A DNA stretch of 64,000 bases from Nocardia farcinica (GTDB lineage Bacteria; Actinomycetota; Actinomycetes; Mycobacteriales; Mycobacteriaceae): the NCBI RefSeq assembly GCF_001182745.1, contig NZ_LN868938.1, positions 930,001-994,000 on the forward strand. The letters are read 5' to 3'. Under the pieces are notes generated by a model that was given only the letters and a program-made list of their open reading frames with translations, made no database searches and had not been told where the DNA came from. Below are positions 17,901-29,618 of the stretch, piece by piece. The translations under genes were made by a program, and so were the position numbers. Positions within the stretch are counted from its first letter, which is position 1, and each line of letters opens with the position of its first letter.

Positions 17901-20900
17901 CGGCTTGCCGCGTACGTGACCGCCGAACCCGGCGTGGCGCTGCGCGGCGCCGACGTGCTGGCCACCGTGCGCGACCGGCTGCCCGGCTACATGGTGCCCG
18001 CCGCGGTGGTCGTGCTGGACGAGGTGCCGGTGACGCCCTCGGGCAAGCTCGATCGCAAGGCGCTGCCCGCGCCGGTGTTCGCGGCCGCCGGGGCAGGCCG
18101 TCCGCCCCGCACCGACGTGGAGCGGCGGGTGGCGGCGGTGTTCGAGCACGTGCTCGGCCGCCCGGTGCCCGGCGCCGAGGACAGCTTCTTCGACATCGGC
18201 GGCACCTCGCTGCTGGCCACCCGTCTCACCGCCGCTCTGCACACCGAGTTCGGGGCCGAGCTGCCGGTGCGGGAGATCTTCGAGGCGCCGACCGTGGCCG
18301 GGGTGGCCACTCGCCTGGGGGCGGCGCCGCGCACGCACCGCGTTCCGCTCACCGCGGTGCGGCCGCGTCCGGCGCGGATCCCGCTGTCGCTGCCGCAGCA
18401 GCGGCTGTGGTTCCTCAACCGCTTCGCCCCCGAGTCCAGCGCCTACAACATCGCGTTCGTCCTGCGCATCGACGGGGCGCTCGACACGGTCGCGCTGCGC
18501 GCCGCGCTGGCCGACGTGATCGCCCGGCACGAAGTGCTGCGCACGGTGTACCCGGAGGACGGCGCGGGTGCCCACCAGGTCGTGCTGCCGACCGCGCACG
18601 CGGTGCCCGCCGTCGAGATCGTCGACGCCGACGAACCGGCCGCCCGCGAGCAGCTGGCCGCGCTCGCCCGCGGCAGCTTCGACCTCACCGTGGACACCCC
18701 GCTCCGCCTCACCGTGCTGCGCACCGCGCCCCGGCGGCATCTGCTCGGGATCGTGCTGCATCACATCGCCGCCGACGGCTGGTCGCTGGCCCCGCTGACC
18801 CGCGACCTCGCCGCCGCCTACGAGGCCCGCCGCGGCGGCGCGGCACCCGCCTGGACGCCGCTGCCGGTGCAGTACGCCGACTTCGGGCTGTGGCAGCGCG
18901 CCTGCCTGGGCGATGCCGCCGACGCCGACAGCGTGGCGGGCGCCCAGCTGGCCTACTGGCGCGACGCGCTGGCCGACCTGCCCGAGGAACTGCCGCTGCC
19001 CTACGACCGGCCCCGCCCCGCCGAACCGGAGTATCACGCGGCGTCGGTGGCATTCGCGGTGCCCGACCAGGTCCGGCGCGCGCTCGCCGACCTGGCCAGG
19101 GCGCAGGGCGTCAGCATGTTCATGGTGCTGCGCTCCGCGCTGGCGGTGCTGCTGCGCGCGGTCACCGGCGGGCGCGACATCGTCATCGGCACGCCGGTGG
19201 CGGGCCGCACCGACACCGCGCTCGACGAGCTGGTCGGCATGTTCGTCAACACCCTGCTGCTGCGGTCCGACGTCGACCCGGACGCGGCCTTCACCGCGCT
19301 GCTGCGCGCCGACCGGGACAACGAACTGGCCGCGATCGCGCACGCCGACGTGCCCTTCGAACGGGTGGTGGAGGAGATCGGCCGGACCGCGGGTGCGCAG
19401 CGGCCGGTCGTGCAGGTCGCGCTCACCGTCCAGGACGGTCCGGCCCCCACCCTCCGGCTGCCCGGGCTGGCGCTGCACGCCGAGGAACTCGACATCGCCG
19501 CGGCCAAGTTCGACCTGGAACTGCGTGTCGCCCAGGACGCCGCGGGGCTCGGCGCGACCGCCGAATTCGTCTACGCCACCGAGTTGTTCGACGCCGCCAC
19601 CGTCGAGACGCTGGCCGGACGGCTGATGCGGATCCTGGCCGCGGTGGCCGCCGACCCGGCGGTGCCGATCCGCGACATCGACGCGCGCACCGACCGCGAA
19701 CGGGTCCACTTCGCGCCCGTCACCGGCCCCGAGGCCGCCGCGCCGCGCACGCTCGCGCAGTACTTCGCCGCCACCGTGGCCCGCGACCCGAGCCGCACCG
19801 CGGTGGTCGCCGTCGGGGACGGCACCGCGCTGAGCTACCGCGATCTCGACCGGCGCGCGAACCGGTTGGCGCGTGCGCTGATCGCCCGCGGTCTCGGTGC
19901 GGGTGACCGGATCGCGCTCGGGCTGACCCGCTCGATCGATTCCGTGCTCACCGCCCTCGCCGTCGCCAAGACCGGCGCCGCCTTCGTCCCGGTCGACCCG
20001 AAGTACCCGGCCGAGCGGGTGCGGCACATGCTCACCGACTCCGGCAGCGCCCTCGGTCTCACCCGGGCCGAGCACGCCGAACGGCTCGCCCCCGCCGCCT
20101 CGACGCACTGGCTGGTGCTCGACGATCCGGCCTTCCGCGCCGAGCTCGACGGCTACACCGCCGACCCCCTGCGCGCCGACGAGCCGACCCGGCCCGCCGC
20201 GGTCACCGATCTGGCCTACCTGGTCTACACCTCGGGCTCGACCGGGACACCGAAGGGCGTCGCGGTCACCCACGCCGGCCTGTCGAACTTCGCCGACGAA
20301 CTGCGCGACCGGCTCGACACCACCCCCGATTCGCGCACCCTGCATTTCGCCACCCCGAGCTTCGACGCGGCGATGCTGGATCTGCTGCTGGCCCTCGGAC
20401 CCGGCGCCACCATGGTGATCTGCCCGCCCGAGGTGTACGGCGGCGACGAACTCGCCGAACTGCTGGAGCGGGAACGGATCACGCACGCCTTCATCACCCC
20501 GGCCGCGCTGGCGACCATCGACCGGCAGCGGTGGGCGCTGCCGCACCTGCGCGGCCTGATGGTCGGCGGTGAGGCGCTCGGACCCGAACTGGTGACCCGC
20601 TGGGCCGACGGCCGTCGCCTGCTCAACGCCTATGGACCCACCGAGACCACGATCGTGGCCACCCTGTCGGCGCCGCTGGCGGTCGGCGGCCCGATCACCA
20701 TCGGCACCCTGGTGCGCGGGGCGCGGGCCGTGGTGCTCGACGAGCGGCTGCGTCCGGTGCCGGTCGGCGTCCCCGGCGAGCTCTACCTCGCGGGGCCGGG
20801 CGTGGCGCAGGGCTACCTGGACCGGTACGGGCTGACGGCGGCGCGCTTCGTCGCCGATCCCTTCGGTCCGCCCGGGGCGCGGATGTACCGCACCGGTGAC

Positions 20901-23900
20901 GTGGTGCGCTGGACGGCGGACCGCGAACTGGTGTACCTGGGCCGCAGCGACTTCCAGGTGAAGATGCGCGGGTTCCGCATCGAGCTCGGCGAGATCAGCG
21001 CCGCACTCACCGCCCACCCCGACATCCGCTTCGCCCACACCGAGGTGCGCGCGATCAACGGTGCCGACCGGCTGGTCTCCTACGTCCAGGCCACCGATGC
21101 GCACCTCGACATCGCCGCGGTGCGCGCCCACCTCGCGGCCCGGCTGCCCGCGCACATGGTGCCCGCGAGCATCACCGTGCTGGACCGGATCCCGCTGACC
21201 CCGGTCGGCAAGCTCGACCGGGCCGCCCTGCCCGAACCCGAGCAGGCCGGCGCGGCCGAGGGACGCGCACCCGAGACCGCGACCGAACGGCTGGTCGCGC
21301 GGGTGATGGGCGAGCTGCTCGACGTCGAGGATGTGCGGGCCGACGCCGATTTCTTCGCCATCGGCGGCAACTCGCTGCTGGCGACCCAGCTGGTCGCGCG
21401 CCTGGCCGCCGCCACCGGCACCCGGCTCGAGGTCCGCGGCGTGTTCACCCATCCGACGGTCGCCGCGCTGGCCGCCGCCCTGGACGGTCGTACCGGCGCC
21501 GCCGACGAACGCCCGCAGCCGACGAAACGACCACGCCCCGACCACGTGCCACTGTCGGCGGCGCAGCGCAGGCTGTGGTTCCTCGACCGGTTCAACGCGG
21601 GCGGCGGCGACGGCGACCGGACCGCGGGCGCCTACAACGTGCCCATCGTGCTGCGACTGCACGGACGGCTCGAACTGCCCGCGCTGGTCGCGGCCCTGCA
21701 CGAGGTGCAGCGCCGCCACGAGGTGCTGCGCACGGTGTACCCGGAGCGGGACGGCGAACCCGCGCAGGTGGTGCTCGATCCCGCCACGGCCGCCGTCACC
21801 CTCTACACCGCCACCGTGACCGAGGCGGAGGTGGCCGCGACCGTCCGCGGGTTCGCCGCGGGCGGATTCGATCTCGCCGCGGCCCCGCCGCTGCGGGCGG
21901 CGCTGATCACCGTCGCCGACCCGGACGAGCTCGGCACCGCCACCCCGGCCACCGCCGACGAGAACGTCCTCGTCCTGGTCGTGCACCACATCGCCATCGA
22001 CGGCTGGTCGCTGGAACCGCTGGCCGTCGAGGTCGCGGCCGCCTACCGCGCCGCCGCGGCCGGACGCGAGATCGAGCTGCCCGAACCGGAGCTGCAGTAC
22101 GCCGATTACACGCTGTGGCAGCGCGAGACGCTCGGCACCGAGGACGATCCCGGCTCGGTGCTGAACAGGCAGCTCGACTACTGGGTGCGCGCGCTGGACG
22201 GCAGCCCGGAACTGCTGGCCGTTCCCGCCGACCGCCCGCGCCCGCCCGCGCCGTCCTACCGGGGCGGCACCGTCGGCTGCACCATCGACGCCTTCACGCA
22301 CCGGGAACTACAGCGCGTGGCGGCCACGCACAACGTCAGCATGTTCATGCTGCTGCACGCCGCGCTCGCGGTGTTGCTGCACCGGATGACCGGCACCGAC
22401 GACATCACCGTCGGCACCGCCGTGGCCGGGCGCGGCCATCCGGCGCTGGACCGCATGATCGGCATGTTCGTCAACACGCTGGTGTTGCGCACCCGCATCG
22501 ACCCCGACGCCGGGTTCGCCGACCTGCTGCGCACCGTCCGCGAGACCGACCTCGACGCCTTCGCCCACGCCGACGTGCCGTTCGAGCGGCTGGTCGAGGT
22601 GCTCAATCCGGCACGCTCGCAGGCACATCACCCGCTGTTCCAGGTGATGCTCTCGGTCCGCAACCAGCCGGTGCGCGTGCTGGAACTGCCCGGGCTGCGC
22701 ATCGAGTCCGAGGACATCGACACCGGCATCGCGAAGTTCGACCTGCAGTTCACGCTCACCGAATCGCACACCCCGCTGCGCGAACCCGACGGGATCGCCG
22801 TCGCGGTGACCTATGCCGCCGACCTGTTCGACGAGGACACCGCCCGCGCACTCGGCAAGCGGCTGCGCAGGCTGCTCGCCGCGATCGCCGCCAACCCGAC
22901 CAGTGCGGTCGGCGATCTGCAACTGCTCGACCCGGCCGAATGGTCCGGCCTGGCGGCGGTGCGCGGCACCGAGGCCGACCGGCCGGTCACCTTCCCCGAG
23001 GTGTTCGAGGCGGCGGTGCAGCACGACCGGCGGGCGGTCGCGCTGCGCTGCGAGGGCACCGAGGTCACCTACGACGCGCTCGACCGCTGGACCAACCGGC
23101 TGGCGCGGGTGCTGATCGAGCACGGCGTCGGCCCGGAGAGCCTGGTCGCGCTGGGCTTCACCCGGTCGGTGGAATCGGTGGCCGCGGTGCTGGCGGTGGC
23201 CAAGACCGGCGCGGCGTTCGTGCCGATCGATCCGCTCTACCCGGCCGAGCGGATCGCCCACATGTTCGCCGATTCCGGTGCGGTCCTGGGGCTCACGTTG
23301 AGCGCCCACCGTGCCACCCTGCCCGTCGAGGGCGGGTGGATCCTGTTGGACGACCCGGAGTTCCGGGCCCGGGTGCTGGCCGCTGCGCCGGAACCGATCA
23401 CCCAGGCCGAGCGCACCGCGCCGCTGCGGCTGGAGAACCCGGCCTATGTCATCTACACCTCGGGCTCGACCGGCACCCCGAAGGGCGTGGTGGTCACCCA
23501 CGGCGGTCTGTCCAACTTCGCCGCCGAGTGCGCGCAGCGTTTCGACGTGCGCCCGACCGACCGGGTGCTGAACTTCGCGACGCCGAGCTTCGATGCCGCG
23601 ATGCTCGACCTGCTGTTCGCCCTCGGCGGCGCGGCCACGCTCGTCATCGCCCCGACCGGGGTGGTCGGCGGCGCGGAACTCACGCGCGTGCTGGTCGCGG
23701 AGCGGATCACGCATGCCTTCATCACCACCTCCGCGCTGGGCACGGTCGACCCGAGCGGCGTCACCGAGATGCGGCACGTGCTGGTCGGTGGTGAGGCGCT
23801 GCCGCCGGATCTGGCCAACCGGTGGTCGGTGGGCCGCAACCTCTACAACGTCTACGGGCCGACCGAGACCACCATCGTGACGATGATGTCCGCGCCGCTG

Positions 23901-25553
23901 TACCCGGACGGGCCGATCACCATCGGCGGCCCGATCCGCGGCGTCGGTGTCGGTGTCCTGGACCGGCGGCTGCATCCGGCGCCGATGGGCGTCACCGGCG
24001 AGTTGCACCTGTCCGGCAACGCGCTGGCCAGGGGCTACCTGAACCGGCCGGGGCTCACCGCGCAGCGGTTCATCGCCAACCCGTACGGCAAGCCGGGCGA
24101 GCGGATGTACCGCACCGGTGACCTGGTGCGGTGGCGGCCGCAGACGCCGGGCGAGGTCGAATACGTCGGCCGGGTCGACCACCAGGTGAAGATCCGCGGA
24201 TTCCGCATCGAACTCGGTGAGATCGACGCCGCCCTGGCACGGCACGCCGACGTGGAACTGGCCACCACGCTCGGCCACCGCACCGCGGCGGGCAGCACCG
24301 CGCTGGTGGCGTATGTGAAGCCGCGGCCGGGCAGCACCGTGACCGCCCGCGAACTGACCGCGCACGTGGCCGCGCTGGTGCCGAATTACATGGTGCCGCA
24401 GTCGATCATGTTGATCGACGAGGTGCCGCTGAGCCCCACCGGCAAGCTCGACCGCCGGCAGCTGCCGGAGCCGGTGTTCGCCGGAACCGTCGAGTACCGC
24501 GCGCCGTCCACCGCCGTCGAGGCCGCCCTGTGCGCGGCCTACGCCTCGGTGCTCGGCGTGGCCAGGGTCGGCGTCGACGACGGCTTCTTCGAACTCGGCG
24601 GCAATTCGCTGTTGGCGACGAAGGTGGTCGCCGAACTGCGGGCCGCCGGTATCGACGTGCCGGTGCAGGCGATGTTCGGTGACGCCACGCCGGCCGCGGT
24701 GGCGGCGAAGCTGGCCGACGACCCGGCGGCGATGGTCGCCGCGGCGCTGGCGCCGGTGTTGCCGTTGCGGCCGGGCAGCGCCCGCCCCGCCCTGTTCTGT
24801 GTCCCGCCGGGCGTCGGGTTGTCCTGGTGCTACAGCGGGCTGCTCGCGCACCTGCCCACCGACGTGCCGGTGTACGGACTGCAGTCGCCGCACGTCAGCG
24901 GCGCCGCCGGGTTCGCGGACATGACCGAGGCGGCCGAGCACTACGTGGCCGCCATCCGCTCCATCCAGCCGCACGGCCCGTACCACCTGCTCGGCTGGTC
25001 GCTGGGCGGGCTCATCGCGCACGAGATGGCGGTGCAGCTGCGGGCGGCGGGGGAGGAGGTGGCGCTGCTGGCCATGCTCGACAGCCACCGGCTCGGCGAG
25101 CGCTGGATGGCCGTGGCGACCCCCTCGGCGGCGGACATCCTCGCGGAGTTCGGCGTCGAGATCGAGGCGGACGCCGCCGACCTGGACCCGATCGCGGCCG
25201 CGCGCCTGCTGCGCGCACAGCCGGGGCCGTTTGCGGCGCTCACCGACGAGCACCTGGACGCCCTGTTCCGCGAATACCGCACCGGCACCGTGCTGGCGCG
25301 GGACTTCCGGCCCCGTGTCTTCGACGGCGACCTGCTGTTCTTCCACGCCGCCGCGGACGAGATCAACCGCGCCGACCCGGACCGGCGCGCGGCGGCGTGG
25401 TCGCCGTACGTGGCCGGGACCGTGCACGAGCACCAGGTGCCGTGCGCGCACGCGGCGATGACGACCCCCGAGGCGCTCGCCCTGATCGGCCCGCTGCTGC
25501 GCGGCCGGCTGGACGGCGACCAGGCCACGACGAAGGAGAACCCTGGTGAGTGA
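11949..25553 (+). CDS. Four-module nonribosomal peptide synthetase, C-A(Ser)-T-C-A-T-C-A-T-C-A-T-TE
   Basis: This 4,534-residue enzyme should build an N-acylated tetrapeptide. Approximate landmarks: starter C domain with HHIVIDG at 151-157; A1 at 470-970; T1 Ser near 1022; C2 HHICGDG near 1207; A2 1530-2040; T2 near 2087 (GGTSL); C3 HHIAADG near 2271; A3 2595-3095; T3 near 3142; C4 HHIAIDG near 3346; A4 3680-4175; T4 near 4220; thioesterase with nucleophile Ser4351 in GWSLGG. The C1-A1 part closely resembles EntF. The A1 ten-residue code reads D-V-W-H-F-S-L-V-D-K, the EntF serine code. Codes for A2-A4 read D-A-L-F-I-G-M-V-A-K, D-A-L-F-M-G-A-I-V-K and D-A-L-F-L-G-V-I-V-K; I do not recognise their substrates. 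No epimerase, methylation or reductase domain is seen. No MbtH, PPTase, aryl carrier or aryl-acid genes are nearby. Start ATG 11949 is preferred over TTG 11946 because of GGAG spacing. Confidence 0.93.
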   Translation: MSSCATDRVDECVSGGFPTQPFPLSPAQTALWYAQRIRPDVPLTIAQYVEITGDLDVGRLLYAVERCGAENQSGYLRLVEIDGVPHQVIDPDRRPGWGRLDLRGRPDPRAAAMRWMNEHAASPIDLENDPLVTNVILRIGDAEYLWYGRAHHIVIDGYGAMSGLTRTAEIYTALERHTEPSVSRATPLATLYAEESAYRDSARCERDREYWREQLAGAGEPVSLSTVAAVPTPDPGRRLAQGVLDASLDAALDAAAAAFGTNASTLLVAALAAYVRSVTGDPDVVLSLPVAARTTVALRRSAGVLSNVVPLRLGVDEDTTVADLVRAAELKITGALRHQRYRHDDIRRDGGYSPNTRGFFGPMVNIMLFDPELRFGSLVGELHVLATGPVEDLSVNVYNSRGRTHLDFEANRLLYAEREVAAHHRRFVDYLAEFVAAEPGTPVRALQAITPAEHELVVHRWNDTAAEVAPATLADLFAARAAMCPDAVALEFDDTALTYRELDERTNRLARLLIARGAGPETVVGLCLRRGIDLVVGMYAIIRAGAAYLPLDPDHPVERRADILAQADPVCLLVAAGEGPALPADVPVLALDTVPLSGYDAAPVTDADRRAPLRPDHLAYVLFTSGSTGRPKGVGISHAAIVNRLRWMQHEYPLDAGDAVLQKTPATFDVSVWEFFWPLQVGARLVLAAPDGHRDPAYLAGVIAEKRVTTAHFVPSMLSVFVTDADVRGCGSLRQVFCSGEALPAATVREFHAALGAPDAGGPRLHNLYGPTEAAVDVTYWPCPPDPDTVPIGSPVWNTRTYVLDAGLRPVPPGVVGELYLAGVQLARGYLGRPQLTAERFVADPFTPGARMYRTGDLARWRPDTAPEEPGVLEYLGRTDFQVKIRGQRIELGEIEAALLADERVARAVCVARRGRTGDELVGYAVAAPGATVDTADVLAGLRRRLPGYMVPAVLMVLDELPLNANGKIDRKALPAPQLPVAATGGLRPRTEVEHAVAAIFAEVLALDEIGIEDGFFDLGGNSLIAARAVGRINTDLGAALTIRDLFEAPTVSALAERVGRRAPIAAPPRLVPARRPARIPLSPAQQRLWILNRFDEHAAAYNMPLALRLDGVLDHAALRAGLIDVIDRHESLRTTFPEGPDGPYQLIHPAADIPLTLDPVDATGADVTALAAEFAGYGFDLRNQAPVRVALWSTGPRSHVLVLVLHHICGDGWSIAPLVRDLVAAVTARAQGTAPRWTSLPVQYADFTLWQRALLGDEADPHSGLGRQLAYWRTALAGLPDQLDLPLDRPRPLRRTGEAQRVRFTIPADTRAAALAVAAGRGVSLFMVLHAALATLLARLSASSDIAVGTPIAGRSDPALDELVGMFVNTLVLRTEIDPAAGFEQVLDAVRETDLNAFANADVPFERLVEVVNPERSTARHPLFQVMLSYDRTPDLALELPGVTAEVLPLDSAVAKFDLHLEVHDTAADSALEAEFVYATDVFDHATVETFARRFVTVLDAALAAPAAPVGDIDLLDDREFANLVPLPAAPAVPPITLARMLTETAERVPDAVAVRHHGLDTTYRELDERANRLARVLIAHGAAPETVVAVAMPRGLDAITAIWAVAKTGAAYVPVDPGYPGERIAHMLADSGALLGLTLPECLAALPEWPTTTRGRHARTPRDWLVLGAPELTAACDSASPRPVTDADRRLPLRVAHPAYLIYTSGSTGTPKAVVVTHAGLASLAHEQIQLFGITDTARTLHFSSPSFDASVLELLLAFAAGATMVIAPAGLYGGRELADLLRAERVTHAFITPAALATVPDAGLHDLAAVIVGGEACSDELVDTWTVHHRMHNMYGPSEATVAATASKPMVAGQPVPLGLPVRGMRLFVLDRRLRPVPPGTPGELYLSGPGLARCYLGRNGLTAQRFPANPYGRRGERMYRTGDLVVIDAAGGLRFLGRADDQVKIRGFRIELREIDHVLRTHQGVAFALTVVHVDEHNEPRLAAYVTAEPGVALRGADVLATVRDRLPGYMVPAAVVVLDEVPVTPSGKLDRKALPAPVFAAAGAGRPPRTDVERRVAAVFEHVLGRPVPGAEDSFFDIGGTSLLATRLTAALHTEFGAELPVREIFEAPTVAGVATRLGAAPRTHRVPLTAVRPRPARIPLSLPQQRLWFLNRFAPESSAYNIAFVLRIDGALDTVALRAALADVIARHEVLRTVYPEDGAGAHQVVLPTAHAVPAVEIVDADEPAAREQLAALARGSFDLTVDTPLRLTVLRTAPRRHLLGIVLHHIAADGWSLAPLTRDLAAAYEARRGGAAPAWTPLPVQYADFGLWQRACLGDAADADSVAGAQLAYWRDALADLPEELPLPYDRPRPAEPEYHAASVAFAVPDQVRRALADLARAQGVSMFMVLRSALAVLLRAVTGGRDIVIGTPVAGRTDTALDELVGMFVNTLLLRSDVDPDAAFTALLRADRDNELAAIAHADVPFERVVEEIGRTAGAQRPVVQVALTVQDGPAPTLRLPGLALHAEELDIAAAKFDLELRVAQDAAGLGATAEFVYATELFDAATVETLAGRLMRILAAVAADPAVPIRDIDARTDRERVHFAPVTGPEAAAPRTLAQYFAATVARDPSRTAVVAVGDGTALSYRDLDRRANRLARALIARGLGAGDRIALGLTRSIDSVLTALAVAKTGAAFVPVDPKYPAERVRHMLTDSGSALGLTRAEHAERLAPAASTHWLVLDDPAFRAELDGYTADPLRADEPTRPAAVTDLAYLVYTSGSTGTPKGVAVTHAGLSNFADELRDRLDTTPDSRTLHFATPSFDAAMLDLLLALGPGATMVICPPEVYGGDELAELLERERITHAFITPAALATIDRQRWALPHLRGLMVGGEALGPELVTRWADGRRLLNAYGPTETTIVATLSAPLAVGGPITIGTLVRGARAVVLDERLRPVPVGVPGELYLAGPGVAQGYLDRYGLTAARFVADPFGPPGARMYRTGDVVRWTADRELVYLGRSDFQVKMRGFRIELGEISAALTAHPDIRFAHTEVRAINGADRLVSYVQATDAHLDIAAVRAHLAARLPAHMVPASITVLDRIPLTPVGKLDRAALPEPEQAGAAEGRAPETATERLVARVMGELLDVEDVRADADFFAIGGNSLLATQLVARLAAATGTRLEVRGVFTHPTVAALAAALDGRTGAADERPQPTKRPRPDHVPLSAAQRRLWFLDRFNAGGGDGDRTAGAYNVPIVLRLHGRLELPALVAALHEVQRRHEVLRTVYPERDGEPAQVVLDPATAAVTLYTATVTEAEVAATVRGFAAGGFDLAAAPPLRAALITVADPDELGTATPATADENVLVLVVHHIAIDGWSLEPLAVEVAAAYRAAAAGREIELPEPELQYADYTLWQRETLGTEDDPGSVLNRQLDYWVRALDGSPELLAVPADRPRPPAPSYRGGTVGCTIDAFTHRELQRVAATHNVSMFMLLHAALAVLLHRMTGTDDITVGTAVAGRGHPALDRMIGMFVNTLVLRTRIDPDAGFADLLRTVRETDLDAFAHADVPFERLVEVLNPARSQAHHPLFQVMLSVRNQPVRVLELPGLRIESEDIDTGIAKFDLQFTLTESHTPLREPDGIAVAVTYAADLFDEDTARALGKRLRRLLAAIAANPTSAVGDLQLLDPAEWSGLAAVRGTEADRPVTFPEVFEAAVQHDRRAVALRCEGTEVTYDALDRWTNRLARVLIEHGVGPESLVALGFTRSVESVAAVLAVAKTGAAFVPIDPLYPAERIAHMFADSGAVLGLTLSAHRATLPVEGGWILLDDPEFRARVLAAAPEPITQAERTAPLRLENPAYVIYTSGSTGTPKGVVVTHGGLSNFAAECAQRFDVRPTDRVLNFATPSFDAAMLDLLFALGGAATLVIAPTGVVGGAELTRVLVAERITHAFITTSALGTVDPSGVTEMRHVLVGGEALPPDLANRWSVGRNLYNVYGPTETTIVTMMSAPLYPDGPITIGGPIRGVGVGVLDRRLHPAPMGVTGELHLSGNALARGYLNRPGLTAQRFIANPYGKPGERMYRTGDLVRWRPQTPGEVEYVGRVDHQVKIRGFRIELGEIDAALARHADVELATTLGHRTAAGSTALVAYVKPRPGSTVTARELTAHVAALVPNYMVPQSIMLIDEVPLSPTGKLDRRQLPEPVFAGTVEYRAPSTAVEAALCAAYASVLGVARVGVDDGFFELGGNSLLATKVVAELRAAGIDVPVQAMFGDATPAAVAAKLADDPAAMVAAALAPVLPLRPGSARPALFCVPPGVGLSWCYSGLLAHLPTDVPVYGLQSPHVSGAAGFADMTEAAEHYVAAIRSIQPHGPYHLLGWSLGGLIAHEMAVQLRAAGEEVALLAMLDSHRLGERWMAVATPSAADILAEFGVEIEADAADLDPIAAARLLRAQPGPFAALTDEHLDALFREYRTGTVLARDFRPRVFDGDLLFFHAAADEINRADPDRRAAAWSPYVAGTVHEHQVPCAHAAMTTPEALALIGPLLRGRLDGDQATTKENPGE

Positions 25554-25589
25554 CGGCACCGGCGCGAGCCGGAACGAAGGCGGGCACCT

Positions 25590-25593
<4 letters not shown>
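25546..25593 (+). other. 15-codon mini-ORF bridging NRPS stop and exporter start
   Basis: A GTG at 25546 overlaps the NRPS reading frame just before its TGA, and the 15-codon frame ends in a TGA that overlaps the ATG of the ABC ATPase gene (ATGA). The layout would allow stepwise translational coupling from NRPS to exporter. It may equally be the stub of a lost small gene, such as an MbtH-like gene, or chance. No peptide similarity is recognisable. Confidence 0.25.
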
Positions 25594-26575
<982 letters not shown>

Positions 26576-26579
<4 letters not shown>

Positions 26580-27442
26580 CCGCCCCCGCCCTCGCACCGG
26601 AACTCGGCGAGACCCCGACCGCGGAGGTGCCCCGCGAGATCACCCCGCCGAAGCTGCGGGTCTTCCGCGACAGCGCGATCGTGGCGCACCGCAACCTGCT
26701 GACGATCCTGCGGGTGCCGACCCTGCTGGTGACCGCCACCATCCAGCCGCTGATGTTCGTGTTCCTGTTCGCCTACATCTTCGGCGCGTCCCTGGGCGGC
26801 AGCCAGTACCGGGAGTTCCTGCTGGCGGGCATCTTCACCCAGACGGTGGCCTTCAACGCCGCCTTCACCACCGTCGGCCTGGCCGGTGACCTGCAGAAGG
26901 GCATCATCGACCGGATGCGCGCGCTGCCGATGTCGCGTATGGCGGTGCTGATGGGGCGCACGCTGTCGGACCTGGTGGTGAACATCCTCAGCCTGGCGGT
27001 GATGGTCGGCTGCGGCTACATCGTCGGCTGGCGGATCAACGGCGGTATCGCCGACGCGGCGCTGGCCTTCGGGATCATCCTGCTCTTCGCGTTCGCGATG
27101 TCGTGGGTCGGCGCGCTCACCGGCCTGCTCTCGCCGACGGTGGAGGTCGCCCAGAGCGCGGGCCTGATCTGGCTGTTCCCGCTGACGTTCATCTCCTCGG
27201 CGTTCATCTCCGCGGGCGCGCTGCCCGGGCCGCTGAAGGTGATCGCGGAGTGGAATCCGATCACCGCCGTCTCGGCGACCGGCCGCAAGCTGTTCGACAA
27301 CGGCGCGCCGCCGTTCTTCGCCCAGCCGACCGGCTGGCCCGCCGAGCACTGCGTGGAGTACGCGGTGATCTGTTCGATCGTGATCCTGGCCGTGGCCATG
27401 CCGCTGGCGTTGCTGCGGTACCGCAAGGTCGCCAGCCGCTGA
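26576..27442 (+). CDS. DrrB-type ABC exporter permease (ABC-2 family)
   Basis: This 288-residue protein has a ~45-residue hydrophilic N-terminus and then six membrane segments. The ABC-2 pattern GGSQYREFLLAGIFTQTVAF, KGIIDRMRALPMSR and LPGPLKVIAEWNPIT is clear. The GTG start at 26576 overlaps the ATPase stop (GTGA). The open frame extends upstream through the ATPase gene, but that part is out of frame with the ATPase and is not coding. The stop is followed after 15 nt by a strong terminator hairpin, which closes the NRPS operon. Confidence 0.92.
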
Positions 27443-27457
27443 CCCGCGGCGGCACGG

Positions 27458-27498
27458 AAAAGGCCGTTTCCCTCGTGATCCGAGGGAAACGGCCTTTT
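27458..27498. terminator. Bidirectional Rho-independent terminator
   Basis: Two perfect 17-nt arms (27458-27474 and 27482-27498) flank a 7-nt loop. The stem starts with AAAA and ends with TTTT, so it reads as an intrinsic terminator on both strands. It ends the NRPS-exporter operon on the plus strand and rbpA on the minus strand. Confidence 0.93.
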
Positions 27499-27514
27499 CT
27501 CGTGGTGCGACGTC

Positions 27515-27850
27515 TCAGCCGCGGCGGCGGGTCTTGAGCAGTTCGAGGCGCTCCTTGAGCAGTTCCTCGAGCTCCTCCTTGCTGCGGCGCTCCAGCAGCA
27601 TGTCCCAGTGCGTGCGCGGCGGCTTGACCTTCTTGGTCTCCTGCGTGGTGCCCTCGACGAGGACGCCTTCCTGACCGTTGCGGCACAGCCAGGTCGGGGG
27701 GATCTCGGCGTCGTCGGCGAACGGCACGTCGAACTCTTCGCCGTTGTCGGTCCGGTACCGGGCGATGCGACGAGGAGCGAGGTCGTGGTCGCGATCGGTC
27801 TCGTAGCTCACCGCTCCGAGCCGACTGCCCCGGAGTACGCGATCTGCCAT
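27515..27850 (-). CDS. rbpA: RNA polymerase-binding protein RbpA
   Basis: RbpA is an actinobacterial transcription activator that stabilises sigma-A open promoter complexes. The 111-residue length equals that of M. tuberculosis Rv2050. The core domain shows the RTDNGEEFDVPFADDAEIP and WLCRNGQEG stretches, and the basic linker KKVKPPRTHWDML leads to the sigma-interacting C-terminal helix ERRSKEELEELLKERLELL. The ATG at 27850 is preceded by GGGAGAGG at good spacing; a longer frame to 27931 is not needed. It is convergent with the NRPS operon and shares its terminator. Confidence 0.97.
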   Translation of the reverse strand: MADRVLRGSRLGAVSYETDRDHDLAPRRIARYRTDNGEEFDVPFADDAEIPPTWLCRNGQEGVLVEGTTQETKKVKPPRTHWDMLLERRSKEELEELLKERLELLKTRRRG

Positions 27851-28061
27851 GGTGTGCCTCTCCCTGTGTGCTCGAGTCTTGTTGCGCCGGCGACCGGTGC
27901 CCGGTCTTCGCTCGACATCCGTACAACGCACGGGCCGGCGTCATCGTTCCCGACACGGCGACGATGAACCGTTCCATTCTAGTCGGCCCCGGGTCGCGGG
28001 CCCGTCCCCGGCACCGCCGACACGCCCGCCGGGTCCGCGCGCGCGGCGGACGCGCACGCAC

Positions 28062-28067
28062 TAGTCT
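28062..28067 (+). promoter_or_regulatory. Candidate -10 box for the zinc-finger-like gene
   Basis: TAGTCT with an 8-nt spacer to the ATG at 28076; no Shine-Dalgarno sequence between them. Confidence 0.4.
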
Positions 28068-28075
28068 TCTGCCCC

Positions 28076-28399
28076 ATGACGCGGCGCTTGCTGACCTGCC
28101 TGTGGTGTGGGCGGGAGATCGTGGACTCCGAGTCCGGGCGGCGGCGCCGCTACTGCCGTCAGTCGTGCCGCCAGCGCGCCTACGAACACCGCAACAGCGT
28201 CAAGGGCACCGGCATCCCGGAGGATTCGGTGATCCTGAGCGCCCAGGAGGCCGCGGATCTGGCCGACCGCTGGTTCGCCGCGCGCTGCGCCGCCGAGGAC
28301 GTCGCGACCGCGATCGCCGAGGGCGCCGACACCGACGAACTGCTCGCGCTGAGCACCACGCTGGTGAAACTCACCCGCGAGGCCGAACGGCTGCGTTGA
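28076..28399 (+). CDS. Small zinc-ribbon-like hypothetical protein
   Basis: This 107-residue protein opens with two cysteine pairs, CLWCGRE at 9-12 and YCRQSCRQRAYEHRN near 27-31, which look like a treble-clef zinc site. A helical region rich in Ala and Glu follows (LSAQEAADLADRWFAARCAA). It is divergent from rbpA, a neighbourhood that recalls the hypothetical gene next to Rv2050 in mycobacteria. The stop codon lies inside a short 18-bp tandem repeat and overlaps the convergent membrane-protein gene by 29 bp. Function unknown. Confidence 0.75.
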   Translation: MTRRLLTCLWCGREIVDSESGRRRRYCRQSCRQRAYEHRNSVKGTGIPEDSVILSAQEAADLADRWFAARCAAEDVATAIAEGADTDELLALSTTLVKLTREAERLR

Positions 28400-29420
28400 C
28401 CTGAACGGCTGCGTCAGCCCGAACGGCGGCGTCGACCCGAGCGCCGGCCCGGACCGCCGCCACGCCCGCCGCCACCGCGGCTGTCAGGGCCGCGGCGGCC
28501 AGCAAAGTCCAGGCGTCGGGCCGCAGCAGCGGTTGCGCTCGCATCGCCTGCCAGAACACCAGCCCCAGCAGACCCGCGTAGCCCAGCGCCACGACACCGA
28601 CGAGCCGGGCCCGCACCCGCTGCGGTCGCAGCCACGGCCTCCGTCGCGCCAGCAGGCCCAGGACGAGCACCGTCGCGAGCAGCACCTGGATGCCGTGCAA
28701 GCCGACGAAATGGGGGATCCGCAGGTCACCGCCCACGGTGCTCCAGCCGGTCAGCGGCAGACCGGCATCGAGTGCAGCGTTGCCGTCCGTGCCGTCGTGC
28801 ACGGTGTGCCCGGCGGACAGCTCCACGATCTCGCCGTCGGCGTCGCGCACCCGCCTGCCGCCGGTGAACCCCATCGTGTAGGCCAGCGCCATTCCGGTCA
28901 CCGCCAGCGCGAGTCCGCCGTGGATGGCGCGGGTCGTGGGCAGATCGGCCGGCCGCTGGCGGGCGATCACCGCGCCGATCAGCAGGCTCGCCAGGAAGAG
29001 CCCGGGCACACCGGAGGTGAACACCATCTGCCCGACCGCGTTGACCGGGTCGTCGGCGGTGTTGAAATGGCTGAACGTGCCGCGCGCGGCCTGTAGCGCG
29101 ATGAATCCGACGTCGACGATCCCGGTGACGGCGAACAGCGTGCCCAGCCACCACGTGATGCGCCTGCCACGGTGCGGCAGCGCGAGCAGCCAGGCCAGGG
29201 TCAGTCCGTAGACGGCGAACGCCACCGCGAACTTGAAGGGTTTGCGCCACACGGACTCACCGAGCAGCACGCGGTCGTCGACGAGCATGCCGGCCAGGCA
29301 GACGAGGGCGAGCGCGGCCATGGCGGTGACCATGACGAGCAGGGGGCGGTGCATGCGGCCGCGGGGCGGCCGGGCGACCGGCTGACGGTGCCGCGGCGAG
29401 CGGACGACGGTGGTGGACAT
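28371..29420 (-). CDS. Polytopic membrane protein of unknown function
   Basis: This 349-residue protein has about seven to eight predicted membrane segments. The pattern includes VWRKPFKFAVAFAVYGLTLAWLL in the first third (with a conserved-looking KPFKFA), and histidines in HFNTADDPVNAVGQMVF and HFVGLHGIQVLLATVLVLG. I do not recognise a characterised family. The C-terminus is a low-complexity tail (VDAAVRADAAVQVNAAV) encoded by 18-bp tandem repeats that run into the convergent gene. The start ATG at 29420 is not preceded by a clear ribosome binding site. Confidence 0.7.
   Translation of the reverse strand: MSTTVVRSPRHRQPVARPPRGRMHRPLLVMVTAMAALALVCLAGMLVDDRVLLGESVWRKPFKFAVAFAVYGLTLAWLLALPHRGRRITWWLGTLFAVTGIVDVGFIALQAARGTFSHFNTADDPVNAVGQMVFTSGVPGLFLASLLIGAVIARQRPADLPTTRAIHGGLALAVTGMALAYTMGFTGGRRVRDADGEIVELSAGHTVHDGTDGNAALDAGLPLTGWSTVGGDLRIPHFVGLHGIQVLLATVLVLGLLARRRPWLRPQRVRARLVGVVALGYAGLLGLVFWQAMRAQPLLRPDAWTLLAAAALTAAVAAGVAAVRAGARVDAAVRADAAVQVNAAVRPRG
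28385..28450. repeat. 18-bp tandem repeat across two convergent gene ends
   Basis: Three near-identical 18-bp units (28385-28402, 28403-28420, 28421-28438; GAACGGCTGCGT core) are followed by a decayed fourth. The plus-strand gene stops in the first unit, and the minus-strand gene's last residues are encoded by all of them. Confidence 0.8.
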
Positions 29421-29543
29421 GGGCCGACGGTAGGGCCGCCCGGTGCCCCGTCACGTCCCGCCGCAGCGGGGTTCTCGCCTCGTACGCCGGTATCGCGCGC
29501 GCCCTCGGCCTCACCCTCGGGTAGGTGGACCGGGAGAACGAAA

Positions 29544-29575
29544 CCTGCCCGCGAATCCGGAGATTCGCGGGCAGG
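29544..29575 (-). terminator. Rho-independent terminator after M23 peptidase gene
   Basis: Perfect 14-nt arms (29544-29557 and 29562-29575) with a 4-nt loop. On the minus strand the stem is followed by TTTCGTTCT, a T-rich tail. It lies 44 nt downstream of the M23 peptidase stop. Confidence 0.85.
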
Positions 29576-29618
29576 CGGGGTATCCGCGCGCCCCTCATCC
29601 ACGCGCGGTGGGGGTGGA

